Of a stretch of DNA of 64,000 nucleotides, positions 11,714-23,100 are shown piece after piece. This DNA comes from Capillidium heterosporum (Eukaryota > Entomophthoromycota > Entomophthoromycetes > Entomophthorales > Capillidiaceae). How positions within the stretch are numbered: position 1 is the first letter of the stretch; each line of letters opens with the position of its first letter. Below the pieces are notes generated by a model. The model had not been told where the DNA came from and did no database searches. It was given only the letters and a program-made list of their open reading frames with translations. Location: contig WBMQ01000001.1 in the NCBI GenBank assembly GCA_016630905.1, positions 2,480,001 through 2,544,000 of the forward strand, read 5' to 3'. The position numbers and the translations under genes are program-made.

Positions 11714-12260
11714 ATGAAGTTTCAACTAATTCCACTTATCCTCCTCCTATTCTCAACAACTTCAAGTCAGCTCGTAGTTCCAACCTTACCCTCCAGCCAA
11801 CAACTCAGTTCTAAGCTTCAAGGAGTTACATGCCAAGTTTAAATTGCAATGCAAAGACAAGCTCCAGTGCAAGTTTACTGAAAGCGAAATGAAGGACCAT
11901 ACTGAATTGACGACTACTATGATGGGACTACAAGCAAGCTTGAAAGAAAATGAGGAAAAAATATCCAATATCATCGATTTATTTGGACTTCCCGATGCCT
12001 ATGATAGTGGCAAAGGTATATTTAAGTGGCCTACCAACTTGACGAACGAACAAGTTAAGGCAGGTGAAGTTAACCTACCTATTGATGTCAGTTCTATAAT
12101 CATGCCTGGTCCTTTTATACCTGAGCAACAAGTACAACCTTCCATTTCTGATAGAATTAAGTTGATTTATTACTCCAAGTTCCCCGACGAGTACCTGTAC
12201 TTTATAGTGGATACTGATACTTCCACTTTGTTGAGCTCGAATTGGCATTATAAGATTTGA
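11714..12260 (+). CDS. Small secreted protein of unknown function, one short intron
   Basis: ATG at 11714 opens a clear signal peptide (MKFQLIPLILLLFSTTSS). That frame stops at 11839-11841, while a second frame is open to 12260. A GT-AG intron at 11774-11822 (49 nt, within the size range of other introns here) joins them and gives about 165 residues. The mature part begins with a Lys/Cys-rich stretch (LQCKDKLQCKF), then a probably helical segment (QASLKENEEKISNIID) and a C-terminus ending SSNWHYKI. I do not recognise the family. The donor is GTAGTT rather than GTAAGT, so the splice model is an inference; the alternative is a frameshifted gene. Confidence 0.5.
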
Positions 12261-12868
12261 TAGGAAGTTGTAATCTGTAGATGTTGGTGGAATTCGTATA
12301 TACCATTTTATTAAGTATTTGTGAATATGTTACAGTAAATAAGTTGTATATTGCACTTTTATTTTTAAAGCTACCAAATTTAATTTTGAACTGGTATAAG
12401 TCTTGATAGATATCGAAAAGGTATTAAATTTTCATATATCACTTGTAATAGCATACTTACTAATTTTTTAGTTTTATACTTCCATGTTTAATTTTATTTG
12501 CAATGTACTTATAATTTGACCAAAATTGATCAATAAACTTTTCCAATAACTTTTAGTATAAAATTGTAATAGAAATCAACAATATTTACAAAAATATGAT
12601 TAGTATTAGAAGGATGGCAATTACATATTGTACAGCATACTTTAGAATCCAGTTTTAAACATACTACCCAATCAATTAAAAGCCTAAGTAGAATTGTTAT
12701 AATGCTTATAAATATATAAACAAATTATAAATACTACTAATCAATTAGTAACCTATTGTCTAATTATTTTTATATTAACTTTTTGAATATACTACTACTA
12801 TTAAAATAGTTTAAAAATTGTCAAAATATAAAAAAGTAAAGATCAGTTTATACACAAACCCCAAATTA
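12261..12868. other. AT-rich spacer
   Basis: Very AT-rich sequence between the small secreted gene and tRNA-Glu. Nothing recognisable. Confidence 0.6.
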
Positions 12869-12940
12869 CTCCCCTACAGGGAATCGAACCCTGGCCATCG
12901 CTGTGAGAGAGCGAGATCCTAACCACTGGACCATAGAGGA
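12869..12940 (-). tRNA. tRNA-Glu (anticodon CTC)
   Basis: Read on the minus strand it folds as a cloverleaf: acceptor TCCTCTA/TAGGGGA (one T-G wobble), D-arm GTCC/GGAT, anticodon stem TCGCT/AGCGA with loop CTCTCAC (anticodon CTC, reads GAG), T-arm CAGGG-TTCGATT-CCCTG, discriminator G. No intron. The B-box GGTTCGATTCC is intact. Identical in sequence to the tRNA at 36126-36197, which points the other way. Confidence 0.95.
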
Positions 12941-14424
12941 CTGATCCTTTCATCAAAATAACTATTAATATATTATCTGGCTGGTTACATCTTCAAATAA
13001 TGGGCTGGAGTTTAGTTAGCCTATAAGATTTCAATTGTAAAGTAAGGTTGGAATTAGTACTTTGCAAACGAATCAAGATTCCTTCCATTATCTAAAAAAT
13101 AGAATTCTGTGTTAAATAATTGGTTAATTTAAAGAATCTTGTTTCGTTTTGCAGAATATTAGGCTAGAATGTACTTTTATATTTACCTACTTTATATTAA
13201 CACTCTAATAAGAATCTTTGGTTTTTGAATTAATTCATACTTATTTACTATCTTTTATTATAGTATATGTATTTTTATTAGCTTTTATATACTGCATTTT
13301 TGCTAAATTAAACTAATCTAAAGTAAGATTAGCTGTAAATAATATTGGCTAGTTGACCTCGCCGAATATCTGGCCTACTGACTTGGACTTCTAGTCGAAT
13401 GGGTTTTGCTGAACTTGGTAAGTCTTTTGGCATGAAACATAGTTGTGCTATGGGCTGTCTAATATAGACGCGGTGATTGCTTTACAACCAATAAAAGTAC
13501 TCAAAACCCTCAATCTCTGCAGAACTATTAGCTAGGAGTTTTTAAAACATTAATTAAACTAATCAGCTTGAATCTACAATCTCAAAAGTCTAAAGACCTG
13601 AAAATAACAAAAACTCAAATCCAAAAGATTAAAAAACCCTTTCTGTACAAGAGCTTTGATAATATATCGTAGCTTGAGGGAAAGCCATAATTTGACGACA
13701 TGTGAATGGATTTCTTTCTAATAAAGAGGTAGACATATGCCCTAGTTGTAGTGGTCCATCACCAAAGCTAGGATCCAATTATTCGTATCTAAAAGGATAA
13801 TTAATACCAGATATAATTAAGTGGACTAGCAGCTAATTAAGGTAATGGGAATTGGTTATATAATGAATTAAAGTGTGTGAATGATCAGCAAAATATAAAA
13901 ATATCTAACTCGAAGCCCATTATCGGGTAGTAGCACAAATGTAGGCTACCTATGAAAAATAAAACAGCCTGATGTTTACCACACAACTTGGCTTTTCAGC
14001 TAAGTTGACATATATACTACATTCTATAGTATCAGCTGCTTTAGTATCAAATCAATTATATGTTTAAAAGTAGCTCTATAGCAGCTTTCTATATTAAACC
14101 ACCTTTTCTTTTATTGAAGCTTTTTTATGTAAATGTATCATATTATGGTACTTCTCTTAATTGAAAGTTCATAATATTCATATAAATTACAGTAAAGCCT
14201 ATACCATTCTACCAAAATTGATAGTTGATATGGATTGCAGCTTCGGAAATATATGTAGCTTTATACTGATGGCTAAGTTAAAGCCCATCGTACCTTTTCA
14301 AATAAATACCTTTCATTTTGATAATTACAGTGCTATCAGTAGCAAATATATAGCCAAGTATTGGTATGCAAATATAATTAAATTATAACCATATCTATAT
14401 TTCTAAAAGCAAGCCAGCCAATGT
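12941..14424. other. AT-rich spacer between tRNA-Glu and the Cys-repeat gene
   Basis: No supported gene. In the inverted copy (35.9-36.1 kb) the matching spacer is only about 200 bp, so roughly 1.3 kb was gained here or lost there. Confidence 0.55.
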
Positions 14425-14652
14425 ATTAGCTACAACCTAATGGAGATGAGCTTCAAGCTTACAATAGTCATCGACACAATCAACCTGAACAGAGCCATTG
14501 GAAATTAACATTTTTGATTGCAACGGCGATCGAAACATCATTTTTGTAGACTATATTTCGAGCGCTTTAGGTATAAGTCCGATAAGAATGCGGGAATTGG
14601 TCGTTGAAAAAATATATAAGCCAACAAGCTCCAATTTAACAAGGCTTTTAAA
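14425..14652 (+). promoter_or_regulatory. Promoter of Cys-repeat gene, conserved with the copy at 35697-35925
   Basis: The upstream region aligns with the reverse complement of 35697-35925. An 18-bp block TCGACACAATCAACCTGA at 14471-14488 is identical to 35856-35873 (minus strand). A TATA-like AAAATATATAAG lies about 40 bp before the ATG. Since the surrounding spacer is not kept, this block may hold functional sites or only mark the duplicated segment. Confidence 0.5.
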
Positions 14653-15965
14653 ATGAAGCTCAATATTGGGTTAATAGCAATTTTGACCTGTATCGCTAAA
14701 ACAGCAGCCGAAGATTTCCAAGAATGTCCAGTTAGAGATTCCACATGTATCTACAATACTAAGAGTTTTAACCCAGTCGATAAAGATGCACCAGCTTGCT
14801 GGAGTAAATCGAACGATAAGTGGAACTGTAGTCCTAAAGAGAATGGTGAATGTTCATCCAATGATGTAGATATAAAAGATTGCAAGTACGCCGACCTCAT
14901 GCCAAGTGCCCAGAGGTCGGTACAACCTGCGTCAACTTAGGGGATTTCATCTACGCCTTTGGGGTGCCCGGTGTGCCCAGATGCTGGAGTGTTAAAGATG
15001 GTGAATTTATATGCGATAGGCGAACCAACATTGCGATCTGCAAGAAGGATGGCCTAACCCTCGACGTATCTTTTTGCCCCGGTTACAAGCAACCTAAACC
15101 GAAATGTCCGGACACCAGTACGATGTGCGTCTACCAGGGAGACATCGCCTTCAATTTGGATATGACCGACGTCCCTGAGTGTTGGACTTCCAACTCCGAC
15201 GGCAGTGGATTCGTATGCAGTCGAAAACCAGCTAATGGAAAATGCAAAGATGACGGTTCTACTCTTGACGTTTCAACTTGTCCCAACTTTAAACCGCCTA
15301 AACCCAAAACTAAACCCAAATGCCCAAGTGACAGCGATATATGCATCTTTAAAGGAGATAACGCCTACAATATTGGATTTACTGACGTGCCGGAGTGCTG
15401 GACCGCTACCGACAAAATATTCACCTGTGAAAGGAAACCAGTTAATGGAGTTTGTTTAGACTACGGTTCTACCATCGACGTGTCAACTTGTCCAGGTTTC
15501 AAGCCACGCACACCGTCCAAACCACTTTTGCCATCCAAGCCCAGATGCCCAGCCAAAGATGATATATGTATCTACGAAGGGGACATCCCCTTCAACTTTG
15601 GACAAGTAGGTGTGCCTAGATGCTGGAGCTTTAAGGATGGTGAGTTCGTATGTGAAAGGGGAGCTGATAATAATACATGTAAAGACGATGGGTTGACTTT
15701 AGATATATCAGCTTGTCCTGGGTATCGACCACCTCTTCTCAAATGTCCAACTAAAGAAACTACCTGTACCTACGAAGGAGATATCCCTTTCAGCTTTGGA
15801 CAAGTAGGTGTACCAAGATGTTGGAGCTACAAGGATGGCGAGTTTGTATGTGTTCGAAGACCTGACAATGGAAAATGCAAGGATGACAGCCTGACTCTCG
15901 ATGTATCTACTTGTCCCGGCTACATTCCATTTAAACATCAAGAGATGCAGCCTTCTAAAGCTTAG
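14653..15965 (+). CDS. Secreted cysteine-rich repeat protein, frame broken after the N-terminal domain
   Basis: Begins with a signal peptide (MKLNIGLIAILTCIAKTAA). An N-terminal variant domain with six Cys (ECPVRDSTC ... ACW ... NC ... EC ... KDC) is followed by five tandem repeats of about 60-70 residues. Each repeat has the pattern KCP-x4-6-C-(GDIxFxxG)-VPxCW-xVC-xCKDDGxTLDVSxCPGY, six cysteines, with Pro/Lys-rich linkers. The N-terminal frame (14653) and the repeat frame (to 15965) differ: compared with the paralogue at 33869-35696 one base is missing between about 14889 and 14902, most simply one C from GCC|GACC. As read, translation ends at 14940. I do not recognise the family; the even Cys spacing suggests disulphide-bonded extracellular modules. 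TAG stop at 15963-15965. Confidence 0.8.
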
Positions 15966-16349
15966 TGTTGAAGGTAGTGGAATAAAATTTATGCTATATT
16001 CTTAGAGCTTAGTATAAATTCCTTGCACAGATTAATTTGCAGGAGTATATGCGTATTCATTGCTTTATTTTGTCAAGTGTGATATAGTAATGGGTTAGTA
16101 TAATTAATTTTTTTGCAATTTCAGATTTATTAATATCTAATAAAGTAGACATAATCATTTCGCAACTGGTATCCTTCCTCGTCTGATAGTTTCTTGCAGT
16201 TAAATATGCAAAATATAAAATAGCGTTTGAAGGCGTTCATTTTATAAGCTCTACTTTAAGACTGTATTTAAAATTTACACTAGAAGCTATTATTATCAGT
16301 TAATATATGTTTGAAGTTTCTGTACCGTCACTTTGTTTTAAAGGTCATC
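15966..16349. other. Spacer between Cys-repeat gene and small ORF
   Basis: 3' flank of the Cys-repeat gene. Nothing recognisable. Confidence 0.5.
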
Positions 16350-16583
16350 ATGAAACGAGCTGTCGCTAACCTTGAAAGCAAAGTTACTACAACCTCAAAT
16401 GAGACTGCCAAATACCAACAAATATTGAAGCAAGTAAACTTGCTCAAGAACTCAATTGATCTTCATTTTCAGGATGACGTTCTCATTCAATTCAAATCGA
16501 GCCAATCACCATCATTCCAATCAACTGATAAACCAATCCAATTGTCAAGCGATATCCCTCTATCAAGTTCATATCAAAATTAA
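16350..16583 (+). CDS. Possible 77-residue coiled-coil protein
   Basis: ATG-initiated frame MKRAVANLESKVTTTSNETA..., ending 27 bp before the VMA21 start. It is hydrophilic with a heptad-like central part (AKYQQILKQVNLLKNSIDLHF) and a Ser/Gln-rich tail. No family recognised and no introns seen. The closeness to VMA21 means it could be a small gene, part of the VMA21 5' leader (an upstream ORF) or chance. Confidence 0.3.
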   Translation: MKRAVANLESKVTTTSNETAKYQQILKQVNLLKNSIDLHFQDDVLIQFKSSQSPSFQSTDKPIQLSSDIPLSSSYQN

Positions 16584-16610
16584 CAACATATCCATTTTAC
16601 TAAAGAACAA

Positions 16611-17031
16611 ATGAGTCAACGCAACAAACCCGCAACTTCAACTCCAACCTCAAGTACAGCAGCCTTGACCAAAGAGGACAAGAAGGAGGTTCAAGAAGAA
16701 TCTAACCAAGTTCAAAGGTACTCTTCAAATTAAATTTCCATTATCATTAATCTTTTATCAGTTCTGTAGTTTTAAAGTTGGTTTTCTTTTCGGTAATAGC
16801 TCTATTACTCCCGCTGTTAGGTTACTATGTAACTTATAGCTATGTATCTCCAGGTAAAATTTGATTATAGCCATCTAGCTAATTTAATTGTTTTAAAAAT
16901 TAGGCTCCCATATCTACAGTGCGATAGTTGCCGTTATACTAGCTAACGCAGTTGTATTTTCTTATGTCTATGTAGCCTTTAAAGAAGATAAGCAGTACAT
17001 GCAGGAGCTAGAGGATAAGAAGAAGCGATAA
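16611..17031 (+). CDS. VMA21: V-ATPase assembly factor VMA21
   Basis: Three exons: 16611-16717, 16762-16853, 16904-17031, with introns of 44 and 50 nt; 108 residues, the usual size. The N-terminus is a hydrophilic Ser/Thr/Lys-rich cytosolic tail. Two membrane helices follow: SVVLKLVFFSVIALLLPLLGYYV and SAIVAVILANAVVFSYVYVAF, the second followed by the KED typical of Vma21. The C-terminus DKKKR is lysine-rich, like the ER-retrieval dilysine tail of the yeast protein. Vma21 is known to escort assembly of the V0 sector of the vacuolar proton pump in the ER membrane. The splice sites are supported by continuity of both helices. Confidence 0.88.
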
Positions 17032-17286
17032 ATATTTATTAGATTCCTTTTTCATATTAGTAAATCATTACAATTTCCTTTGTTTTAATAAACATTTTAT
17101 ATACATTTAGATTAATAAATTTTAAGCGACTGGCTAAGTTTTTACAATGCTACCATAAAGATAGAACTAGAGGTTCATAGCTTTAGATAGATGACAAACT
17201 TTAATGAACGACACTATATAACTACACATTCTATCTTAACTGAAATGGACACATAAAGTTCCAACTCCAATGAAAATAGTTCACTA

Positions 17287-18930
17287 TCACAACCCTACCA
17301 TCTTACCAAACCCATGTCCAAAACCAAATCCACTTGCAAATGGAAGCTTTCTACCTTCTACCTCCTCACATTCACCGTGGGAGAAAGAGTATCGCTCCAA
17401 CTCGTAGATCATAGCTCCCAATGTCCAACCGATACTCGTCTCCATATAATCGTCGGTAAAGTGGATGAGGCGCAGTCTAGGAATACGGAAACCAAATTTA
17501 AGTACGTTAATACCGTAGGCGGCTTGGAAACATTCAGCAAACTTGGCCTCGATTTGAACTTGGCCATCTATGTCCAGGTCGGCCATAGTACTTTGAGCTT
17601 CGATGTCACCTAAGGTGGCGTTGGTACACAGCTTTTTAGCATTGAGCTGCAGGCAGTTAATATTAGATTCCCCCGAGCAGTTGAGGAAATTGGCCAGCTT
17701 AACAAAGCCATCGGTGGCATAGATGGGGCGTGCTGCTGGCAGGTCGGGCTGATGCTTACCGCTCATGGCGCAAGGTTCGGCCGGACAAAACTGGTCTTGT
17801 CTAATTTGAAAAATGTTAGAAGTAGATTCGAAGATGGGCTAGTTTACCTGAGTAACGTCTTGGTCAAAATTTTACATAAGGTGAAGTTCCCCGTGCCTAT
17901 AAATTTGAACTTTCGATTTAAACTCTTTACTTTGATGGTCTCCCTATACCCAATAGGGAAGCATGGGTCTTCAATCTTGGGTTTCTTGGAAATATCAACG
18001 TTGCTTTCAATAGCTGATGCCGCCAACAGTTCTCGGTACCTTGCCAATGCCTGATTCCTTCCAAACTTGAGGTAGGATTGGGTATACAGGATATGATCTG
18101 TACCGTTTACTCGCAGTGGGAAGGCACCCTCCAGCAATCTTTGCTCCGGCTCAAACGTCAATTCTATAGAAGCACCTCCGAAATCGATGGATATGATTGA
18201 TTGCTCCGATACCTCATCTCGGTCCAAAGTTCCAGCCAAGTAGTTTACTGTTAACCAGTCAAAGGCACCTAAGATTTATTAATTATCATAGGCATGAATC
18301 AACTTACCTTCAAATTCCCCAGGCAGCACTTGAACACCAAAGTCTTCATCGAACCGGAAGGGGGAGTTGGTCTTGTGTCTCAGATATCCAGATACAGTCT
18401 CTACCATTTTATTACGTTTTCTTTGGTCCAACAACCGCACACCAGCCGTCGCCATAAAATGGATGGGTGTATCTTCGAGTTTATCTTTGGGTACGTAACC
18501 TTTGGCAAACTGAATCAATTCTTAAATAAAAGATCAAAATTTTAAAATGGAATTAAAAAATATATTCACCATCAATAAACGCTGGAAGTTTATGCGATTT
18601 GAGATCGGCAATACCTCCATCCTTGATAAATTTAGCTTGCCGTTGGGTGGGGTATCCCTCATCTATCAAAGCAGGCTCGATGTGGGGGGTTATGGAGGCA
18701 TTGCTAGGTCCAGACCACCTGTATATGTATAGACGGCTAACTCAAAGTTATAAAAAATCAAAAAAGTAAAATTACGTCTGAGTTGAACCGGCATCTACAA
18801 TAATTCCGTAGTCGTAATCGATAATACCGCCAGGTGGGCGTAAATTCTTTGGTTTTTTGAGGATGGGAACTTGGGTTGATGTAGTGAAGTTGAATAGTAA
18901 AGTTAGTAGAAACAGTAGTCTTGTCTTCAT
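17287..18930 (-). CDS. GDA1/CD39 family nucleoside phosphatase (apyrase)
   Basis: Five exons on the minus strand: 18776-18930, 18570-18736, 18308-18520, 17848-18268, 17287-17800 (introns 39, 49, 39 and 47 nt), 489 residues. Hydrolyses nucleoside di- and/or triphosphates. The apyrase conserved regions are all visible: ACR1 DAGSTQTRLYIYRW (split by intron 1), ACR2-like FMATAGVRLL, ACR3 EFEGAFDWLTVNYLAG (split by intron 3), ACR4 SIDFGGASIELTF and ACR5 around GAMIYELERYSF. The N-terminus MKTRLLFLLTLLFNFTTS is a signal peptide or anchor; no C-terminal membrane helix is seen, so it is secreted or Golgi-luminal. Which of apyrase or Golgi GDPase it is cannot be decided from motifs. Its end is about 250 bp from that of VMA21 (convergent). 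Confidence 0.92.
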
Positions 18931-19728
18931 GTTTTCTAAATACTGGTTGAAGCTTGTTGAGCTTGAAATTTTCTGAGTTGGATCCTTTAACTCCTCACAT
19001 TTGAAACTTCTAAATCTCAGCTTTCAGAAACTGACGGCACAAGTCCTTGATGCAATGGTGAACGAAGCTTAGTATAAAGAAATTAGTATATAATTTAGAA
19101 TTTGCAGTATAAACACTATTCGGTATAAAACTTTAACTAGCTTTATATTGGAAATACTATTGTAATTGGAATGTTTAAACTTGGTAAACTATATCAAGAG
19201 TAAAGCAAATACCAAATTTAACATTAAAGTTGTATAGAAGGTTACTTGAAACTATAAATAGACAACATTCAAATATCGTATATTTAGTTTAAAAATGTGC
19301 TTTTGGTTGTATTGAAATTTGTATTACCCTTTGCAACGATAACAATATTTCCCTAAGAAGCATTAATAAACTAGCTTTTTAGGCCAAAAGTAGAAAAAGC
19401 GATATTGTATATTCAGTCTATATACTAGGAACCCCATAAATTACAACCATTTACCAATAAAGCCATCCATCTATACCAATAAACGATCGGTCAATAGATA
19501 CTTTCCACTATAGATGTCAAATTTCCAACCAATATAAAATCTTGGACAAAATTGAAGATCAAAATTTATAACCAAAACAAATTGATCGAAATCATCCAAA
19601 ATTAATTGCTACCAAATCCAAACTTGAAGATCATCCGATTGACTTGAAAATTTTATTCTACTCAACAATTCACCTTATAAAGCTACAGAACCAAAGAACT
19701 AAAGCTCAATTTTTTACTAAAGCCAAAG
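18931..19728. promoter_or_regulatory. Divergent spacer between apyrase and tyrosinase genes
   Basis: Nearly 800 bp of AT-rich sequence between two start codons reading away from each other, so it must carry both promoters. A TATA-like CTTATAAAGC lies about 50 bp before the tyrosinase ATG. No other signal assigned. Confidence 0.5.
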
Positions 19729-21010
19729 ATGCAAGTCACTATACTACCACTGATCTTGATATTCACCATTTTGGACTCCATTCAAGGACTTAGGTTCGTA
19801 CCTCGATGTACGAAACCAGCCCTTAGAAAGGAGATCCGCGAACTAACCAATTTGCAATTCCAACGGTACGTCGACGCCATTAACGCCCTTCACTACAGGA
19901 AGGAACCAGGTAAGTTGACCAAGTACGAACAGTTTGCCAAACGGCATGTAGAATCATCCGACTACGCTCACGGCAAATCTGCCTTTTTGCCCTGGCATCG
20001 TAGGTTTTTACGCGAATACGAAATCGAACTGCAAAAAATCGACGCTAGGATCATATTACCCTATTGGGACTGGTCCCTTGACTGTGTAAATCCCCACACT
20101 TCACCTGTATTCCTCCCCAAGTATATGGGTGGCAATGGTAACCCGGATCAGGACTGGTGTTTAACTGAAGGTCCGTTCGCCAACTGGCACATGGAGTACC
20201 CTGAGCCGCACTGCCTGAAACGTAGCTTTAACAATGGAACACAGATCGAGAGCTTTGCTACTCCCGAGCAGCTGGTGACCGCCTTAAATGAAAAAAGGTT
20301 CTCCTTCTTCAGCAGAAAGTTGGAGCTTTACCACGGTAAACCGCACAACGGTATAGGTGCCTTCCCCGGCGACTTTGCCCCATTGCATAGCCCCAACGAG
20401 TAAGTTTATTTTATCTAATCAAAACTAACTTTAGAAAAGTCCTATATTTTTCCTGCATCACTGCTTCATCGACATGCAGTGGTGGCAGTGGCAGCAGAAG
20501 CATCAAAAAGCAACTGCCTACGATGGCATCAAGTACAAGAAGACGGTATCGGGCCGGGACCTGTTGACTCCATTTGGTATATCAGCGGCATCTACCTTTG
20601 ACACGTTGCACCCTTACTACTGTTACGAGTACCCCGAGTACCCCAGGCGTATCAGTGCCTTGGGAGGTAGTGACGTAGTTCGAGGTGGTCGTAGTTTCAA
20701 GCCACCTAAGCCAGGTACCAACCTAATCGGCTCAGTTTTGGGCAATAAGACGATAGATGAAATTTTAAAAGAGAAAAATTCTCCAGGTGGCTTGTCGCGA
20801 AGCTTTAGCGGAGCTCTACTCCAGGCCAAGGCCAGCAATGATACCAAACCTAAGGCGGCCGAAATCAAACTGATGACACCACTCCCCGATGTTTGGCTGG
20901 AGCAGAATGGATTCACCAGGGAGGAGGCCGACGAAGAATTCAGTAAAGCTAATCAACTCACTCTACTGCTTTCTTCTATCCCTGGTTACGAACCCTTCAC
21001 CGACTACTAA
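19729..21010 (+). CDS. Secreted tyrosinase (binuclear copper), two exons
   Basis: Exons 19729-20399 and 20440-21010 (40-nt intron), 413 residues. Oxidises phenols to quinones, the first step towards melanin. Signal peptide MQVTILPLILIFTILDSIQG. The CuA site is H73, H81 and H90 (HVESSDYAHGKSAFLPWHRRF) and the CuB site is H202, H206 and H230/231 (LYHGKPHNGIG ... HSPNDPIFFLHHCF). The intron falls inside SPN|D; the acceptor at 20438-20439, not the earlier AG at 20433-20434, restores SPNDPIFFLHH. A YYCYEYPEYP stretch and a Pro/Gly-rich C-terminal region follow. The length fits short secreted fungal tyrosinases without the long C-terminal lid domain. Confidence 0.95.
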
Positions 21011-23100
21011 AGGTTTTGGGGATTAGGGTAACGCATAGAAGGCTGTAGAGCATACTTTTCGATGCAATTTGATTTGGATAGCAATAAAGTTTGGAAAGTT
21101 AGTTTCCTGATAAGTTTGTACCGGGTGGCAATACGAACAAAGGATTATACCTTGAAGGCATTCTGTATTTATATATATCTCCAGATTTAAAATAAACGTC
21201 TCGAATCATTAATTTATATTCAAGCTATAATTTTATTTGACTCTCTAAATGATACTAGTTTTACATCTTTTTTGCTTTTATCAGCTTATTCACATCCGAT
21301 TAAAAGGATGTATAAAACATTGATATATCTAAGCTTATTAATATTTCATTTGATAAGTTACCAGCAGCTTTATAAAATTAACTTTCGGTAGCATTTGTAT
21401 AAAGCTTCTCCAAGATAAGCATCGTCTACGCTGTAGAACTATGTGACTACAAAGGTATACGAGCCTATACAAACAATTATTTTGAAAGCTAAAAGTAAAT
21501 TTACACTGAGTATTTAGCCTTTTAGGATTTAAACTCTCAAATTGAAATAAACCTATAAAGTTGTAAATTTGCTTTGGAAATCTAATGTTGCTATAAAAGA
21601 GAGTAGTTCATATATCCAAGAATTTAAAAGATTAACAGATTCAACAATTCGGCAAAAATATAAGTATAAATCTATATCTTTAATAAACAGATCTATATTA
21701 GTAGTAAGAGACCATAAAAGTTAGTTTTCCATACCTTCAACTTTCTATTTAGGAGTTAGACGTTTATATAGGTTTTTAAAAAATTGAGTAGCTTGAGAGT
21801 ATTACTCTGAAGATTAACAAATCTGCCAGAGATTCTATCCTTCAATAGGCAAGGTAATTGTTTACTGAGCAGTGGATTTCAATTTCAATCTCCAGTAAGA
21901 TTATATCCTTTTTGCTTTCCAACACGGTACTACTTTTTAATTCGGCATCAGGTAACTGCTAAATACCTTCCAAGTTTAACGTAAAATCTCGGAATTTTTG
22001 CTATCCCAACTTCAAAGCCTATATTCCCCATCTTGGCTATAATGTATACCTATTGGGTAAGTAGTAGTGCTAGTTGTCTAGTTTTATTATTCCAGCTAAA
22101 GCTCGATGATAGTTTAGGTTGTTTAAAATTTTGATGTAAAGGATGATTCTATGCTACTACAGCTGCAATTCAAGTAACTTCAAAGGATACCTATCTACCT
22201 TCTACCTACATAGGGTTGCTTTAAAAGTTTTAAAAACTTTCTCTTACCTCCCAACTAAGTTGATTACTACTGATCCTATTTAGTCACATGTTGCTGAGAG
22301 TTTAGCTACCAGATCGGATTGCTAAACTTATTGTTGCTAGAACGGTAGATTGATGTCCTATGTAAACAAAAATAGGATAGGGTAGTTTTAAATGTTATTT
22401 TTTAATGTAGCAGTAGTGGATTTGCCTATACCTCATCTTTTATAGTAGCTCAAGGAGAGTAACTAGTATGTATATAGATGAAAGTCTCTTAGCTTTACTT
22501 GAACTCAATTCTATGGATTTGGGTTAGACTGCTATATCTACTTTATTAGGTATTTTAGTTTTGGTTTGATTTACCTTGAATTTAGATAGACGCTATATAC
22601 TGTGTTTTCATATCCTTTAAAAGGTTTTGGTAAAACTATTAGCATATTTAAAAACAATTTTAAAGTCAATAATCCTATAATTATATACTGTATCCCAATT
22701 GAAAATACATAAATCGATATATATAGGTGCATATTTCAATGATGTTCTTAATAAATAGCCTTTGTTCTGAATTAAGCTTATAATTTTATTAAAATTTACA
22801 TAATGGATATGTAGGTATAGTTAGGAACAGAGTTAGTATGGGTAACAAAGCTATATGAATTACTACTGTAATCGCATTTAATGTTTCACCGAAAATATAA
22901 CGCTATTTCAAACTTATAGCAGCAGCATATTAATCTTGAAGCAACTGATGAAATTACCAACATAACTATACTCTAAATGCATGTCAAAAGTTCATCAATT
23001 TTCTATCGGAACTACATTTCCCAACTTTGTAAACTCACATGAAACCTAAAGCTTCCAAAATTTCGGTCAAAAGTTGTGCCTGAAAACTATAAAAGGCTAA
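21011..23100. other. AT-rich spacer, about 2.1 kb
   Basis: Between the first tyrosinase and the hydrolase gene. I see no supported coding region, tRNA or repeat. Confidence 0.55.

Noticed and set aside
14880-15965. Cys-repeat gene starting at the ATG-like codon at 14880
   Set aside because: It would lack a signal peptide and the N-terminal module that the paralogue has; the start at 14653 with a frame break fits better.
16311-16349. Upstream start (TTG) for the small ORF before VMA21
   Set aside because: A TTG start is unlikely in a fungus; the first ATG is at 16350.
20433-20434. Alternative acceptor for the tyrosinase intron
   Set aside because: It breaks the CuB motif; the AG at 20438-20439 gives SPNDPIFFLHH.
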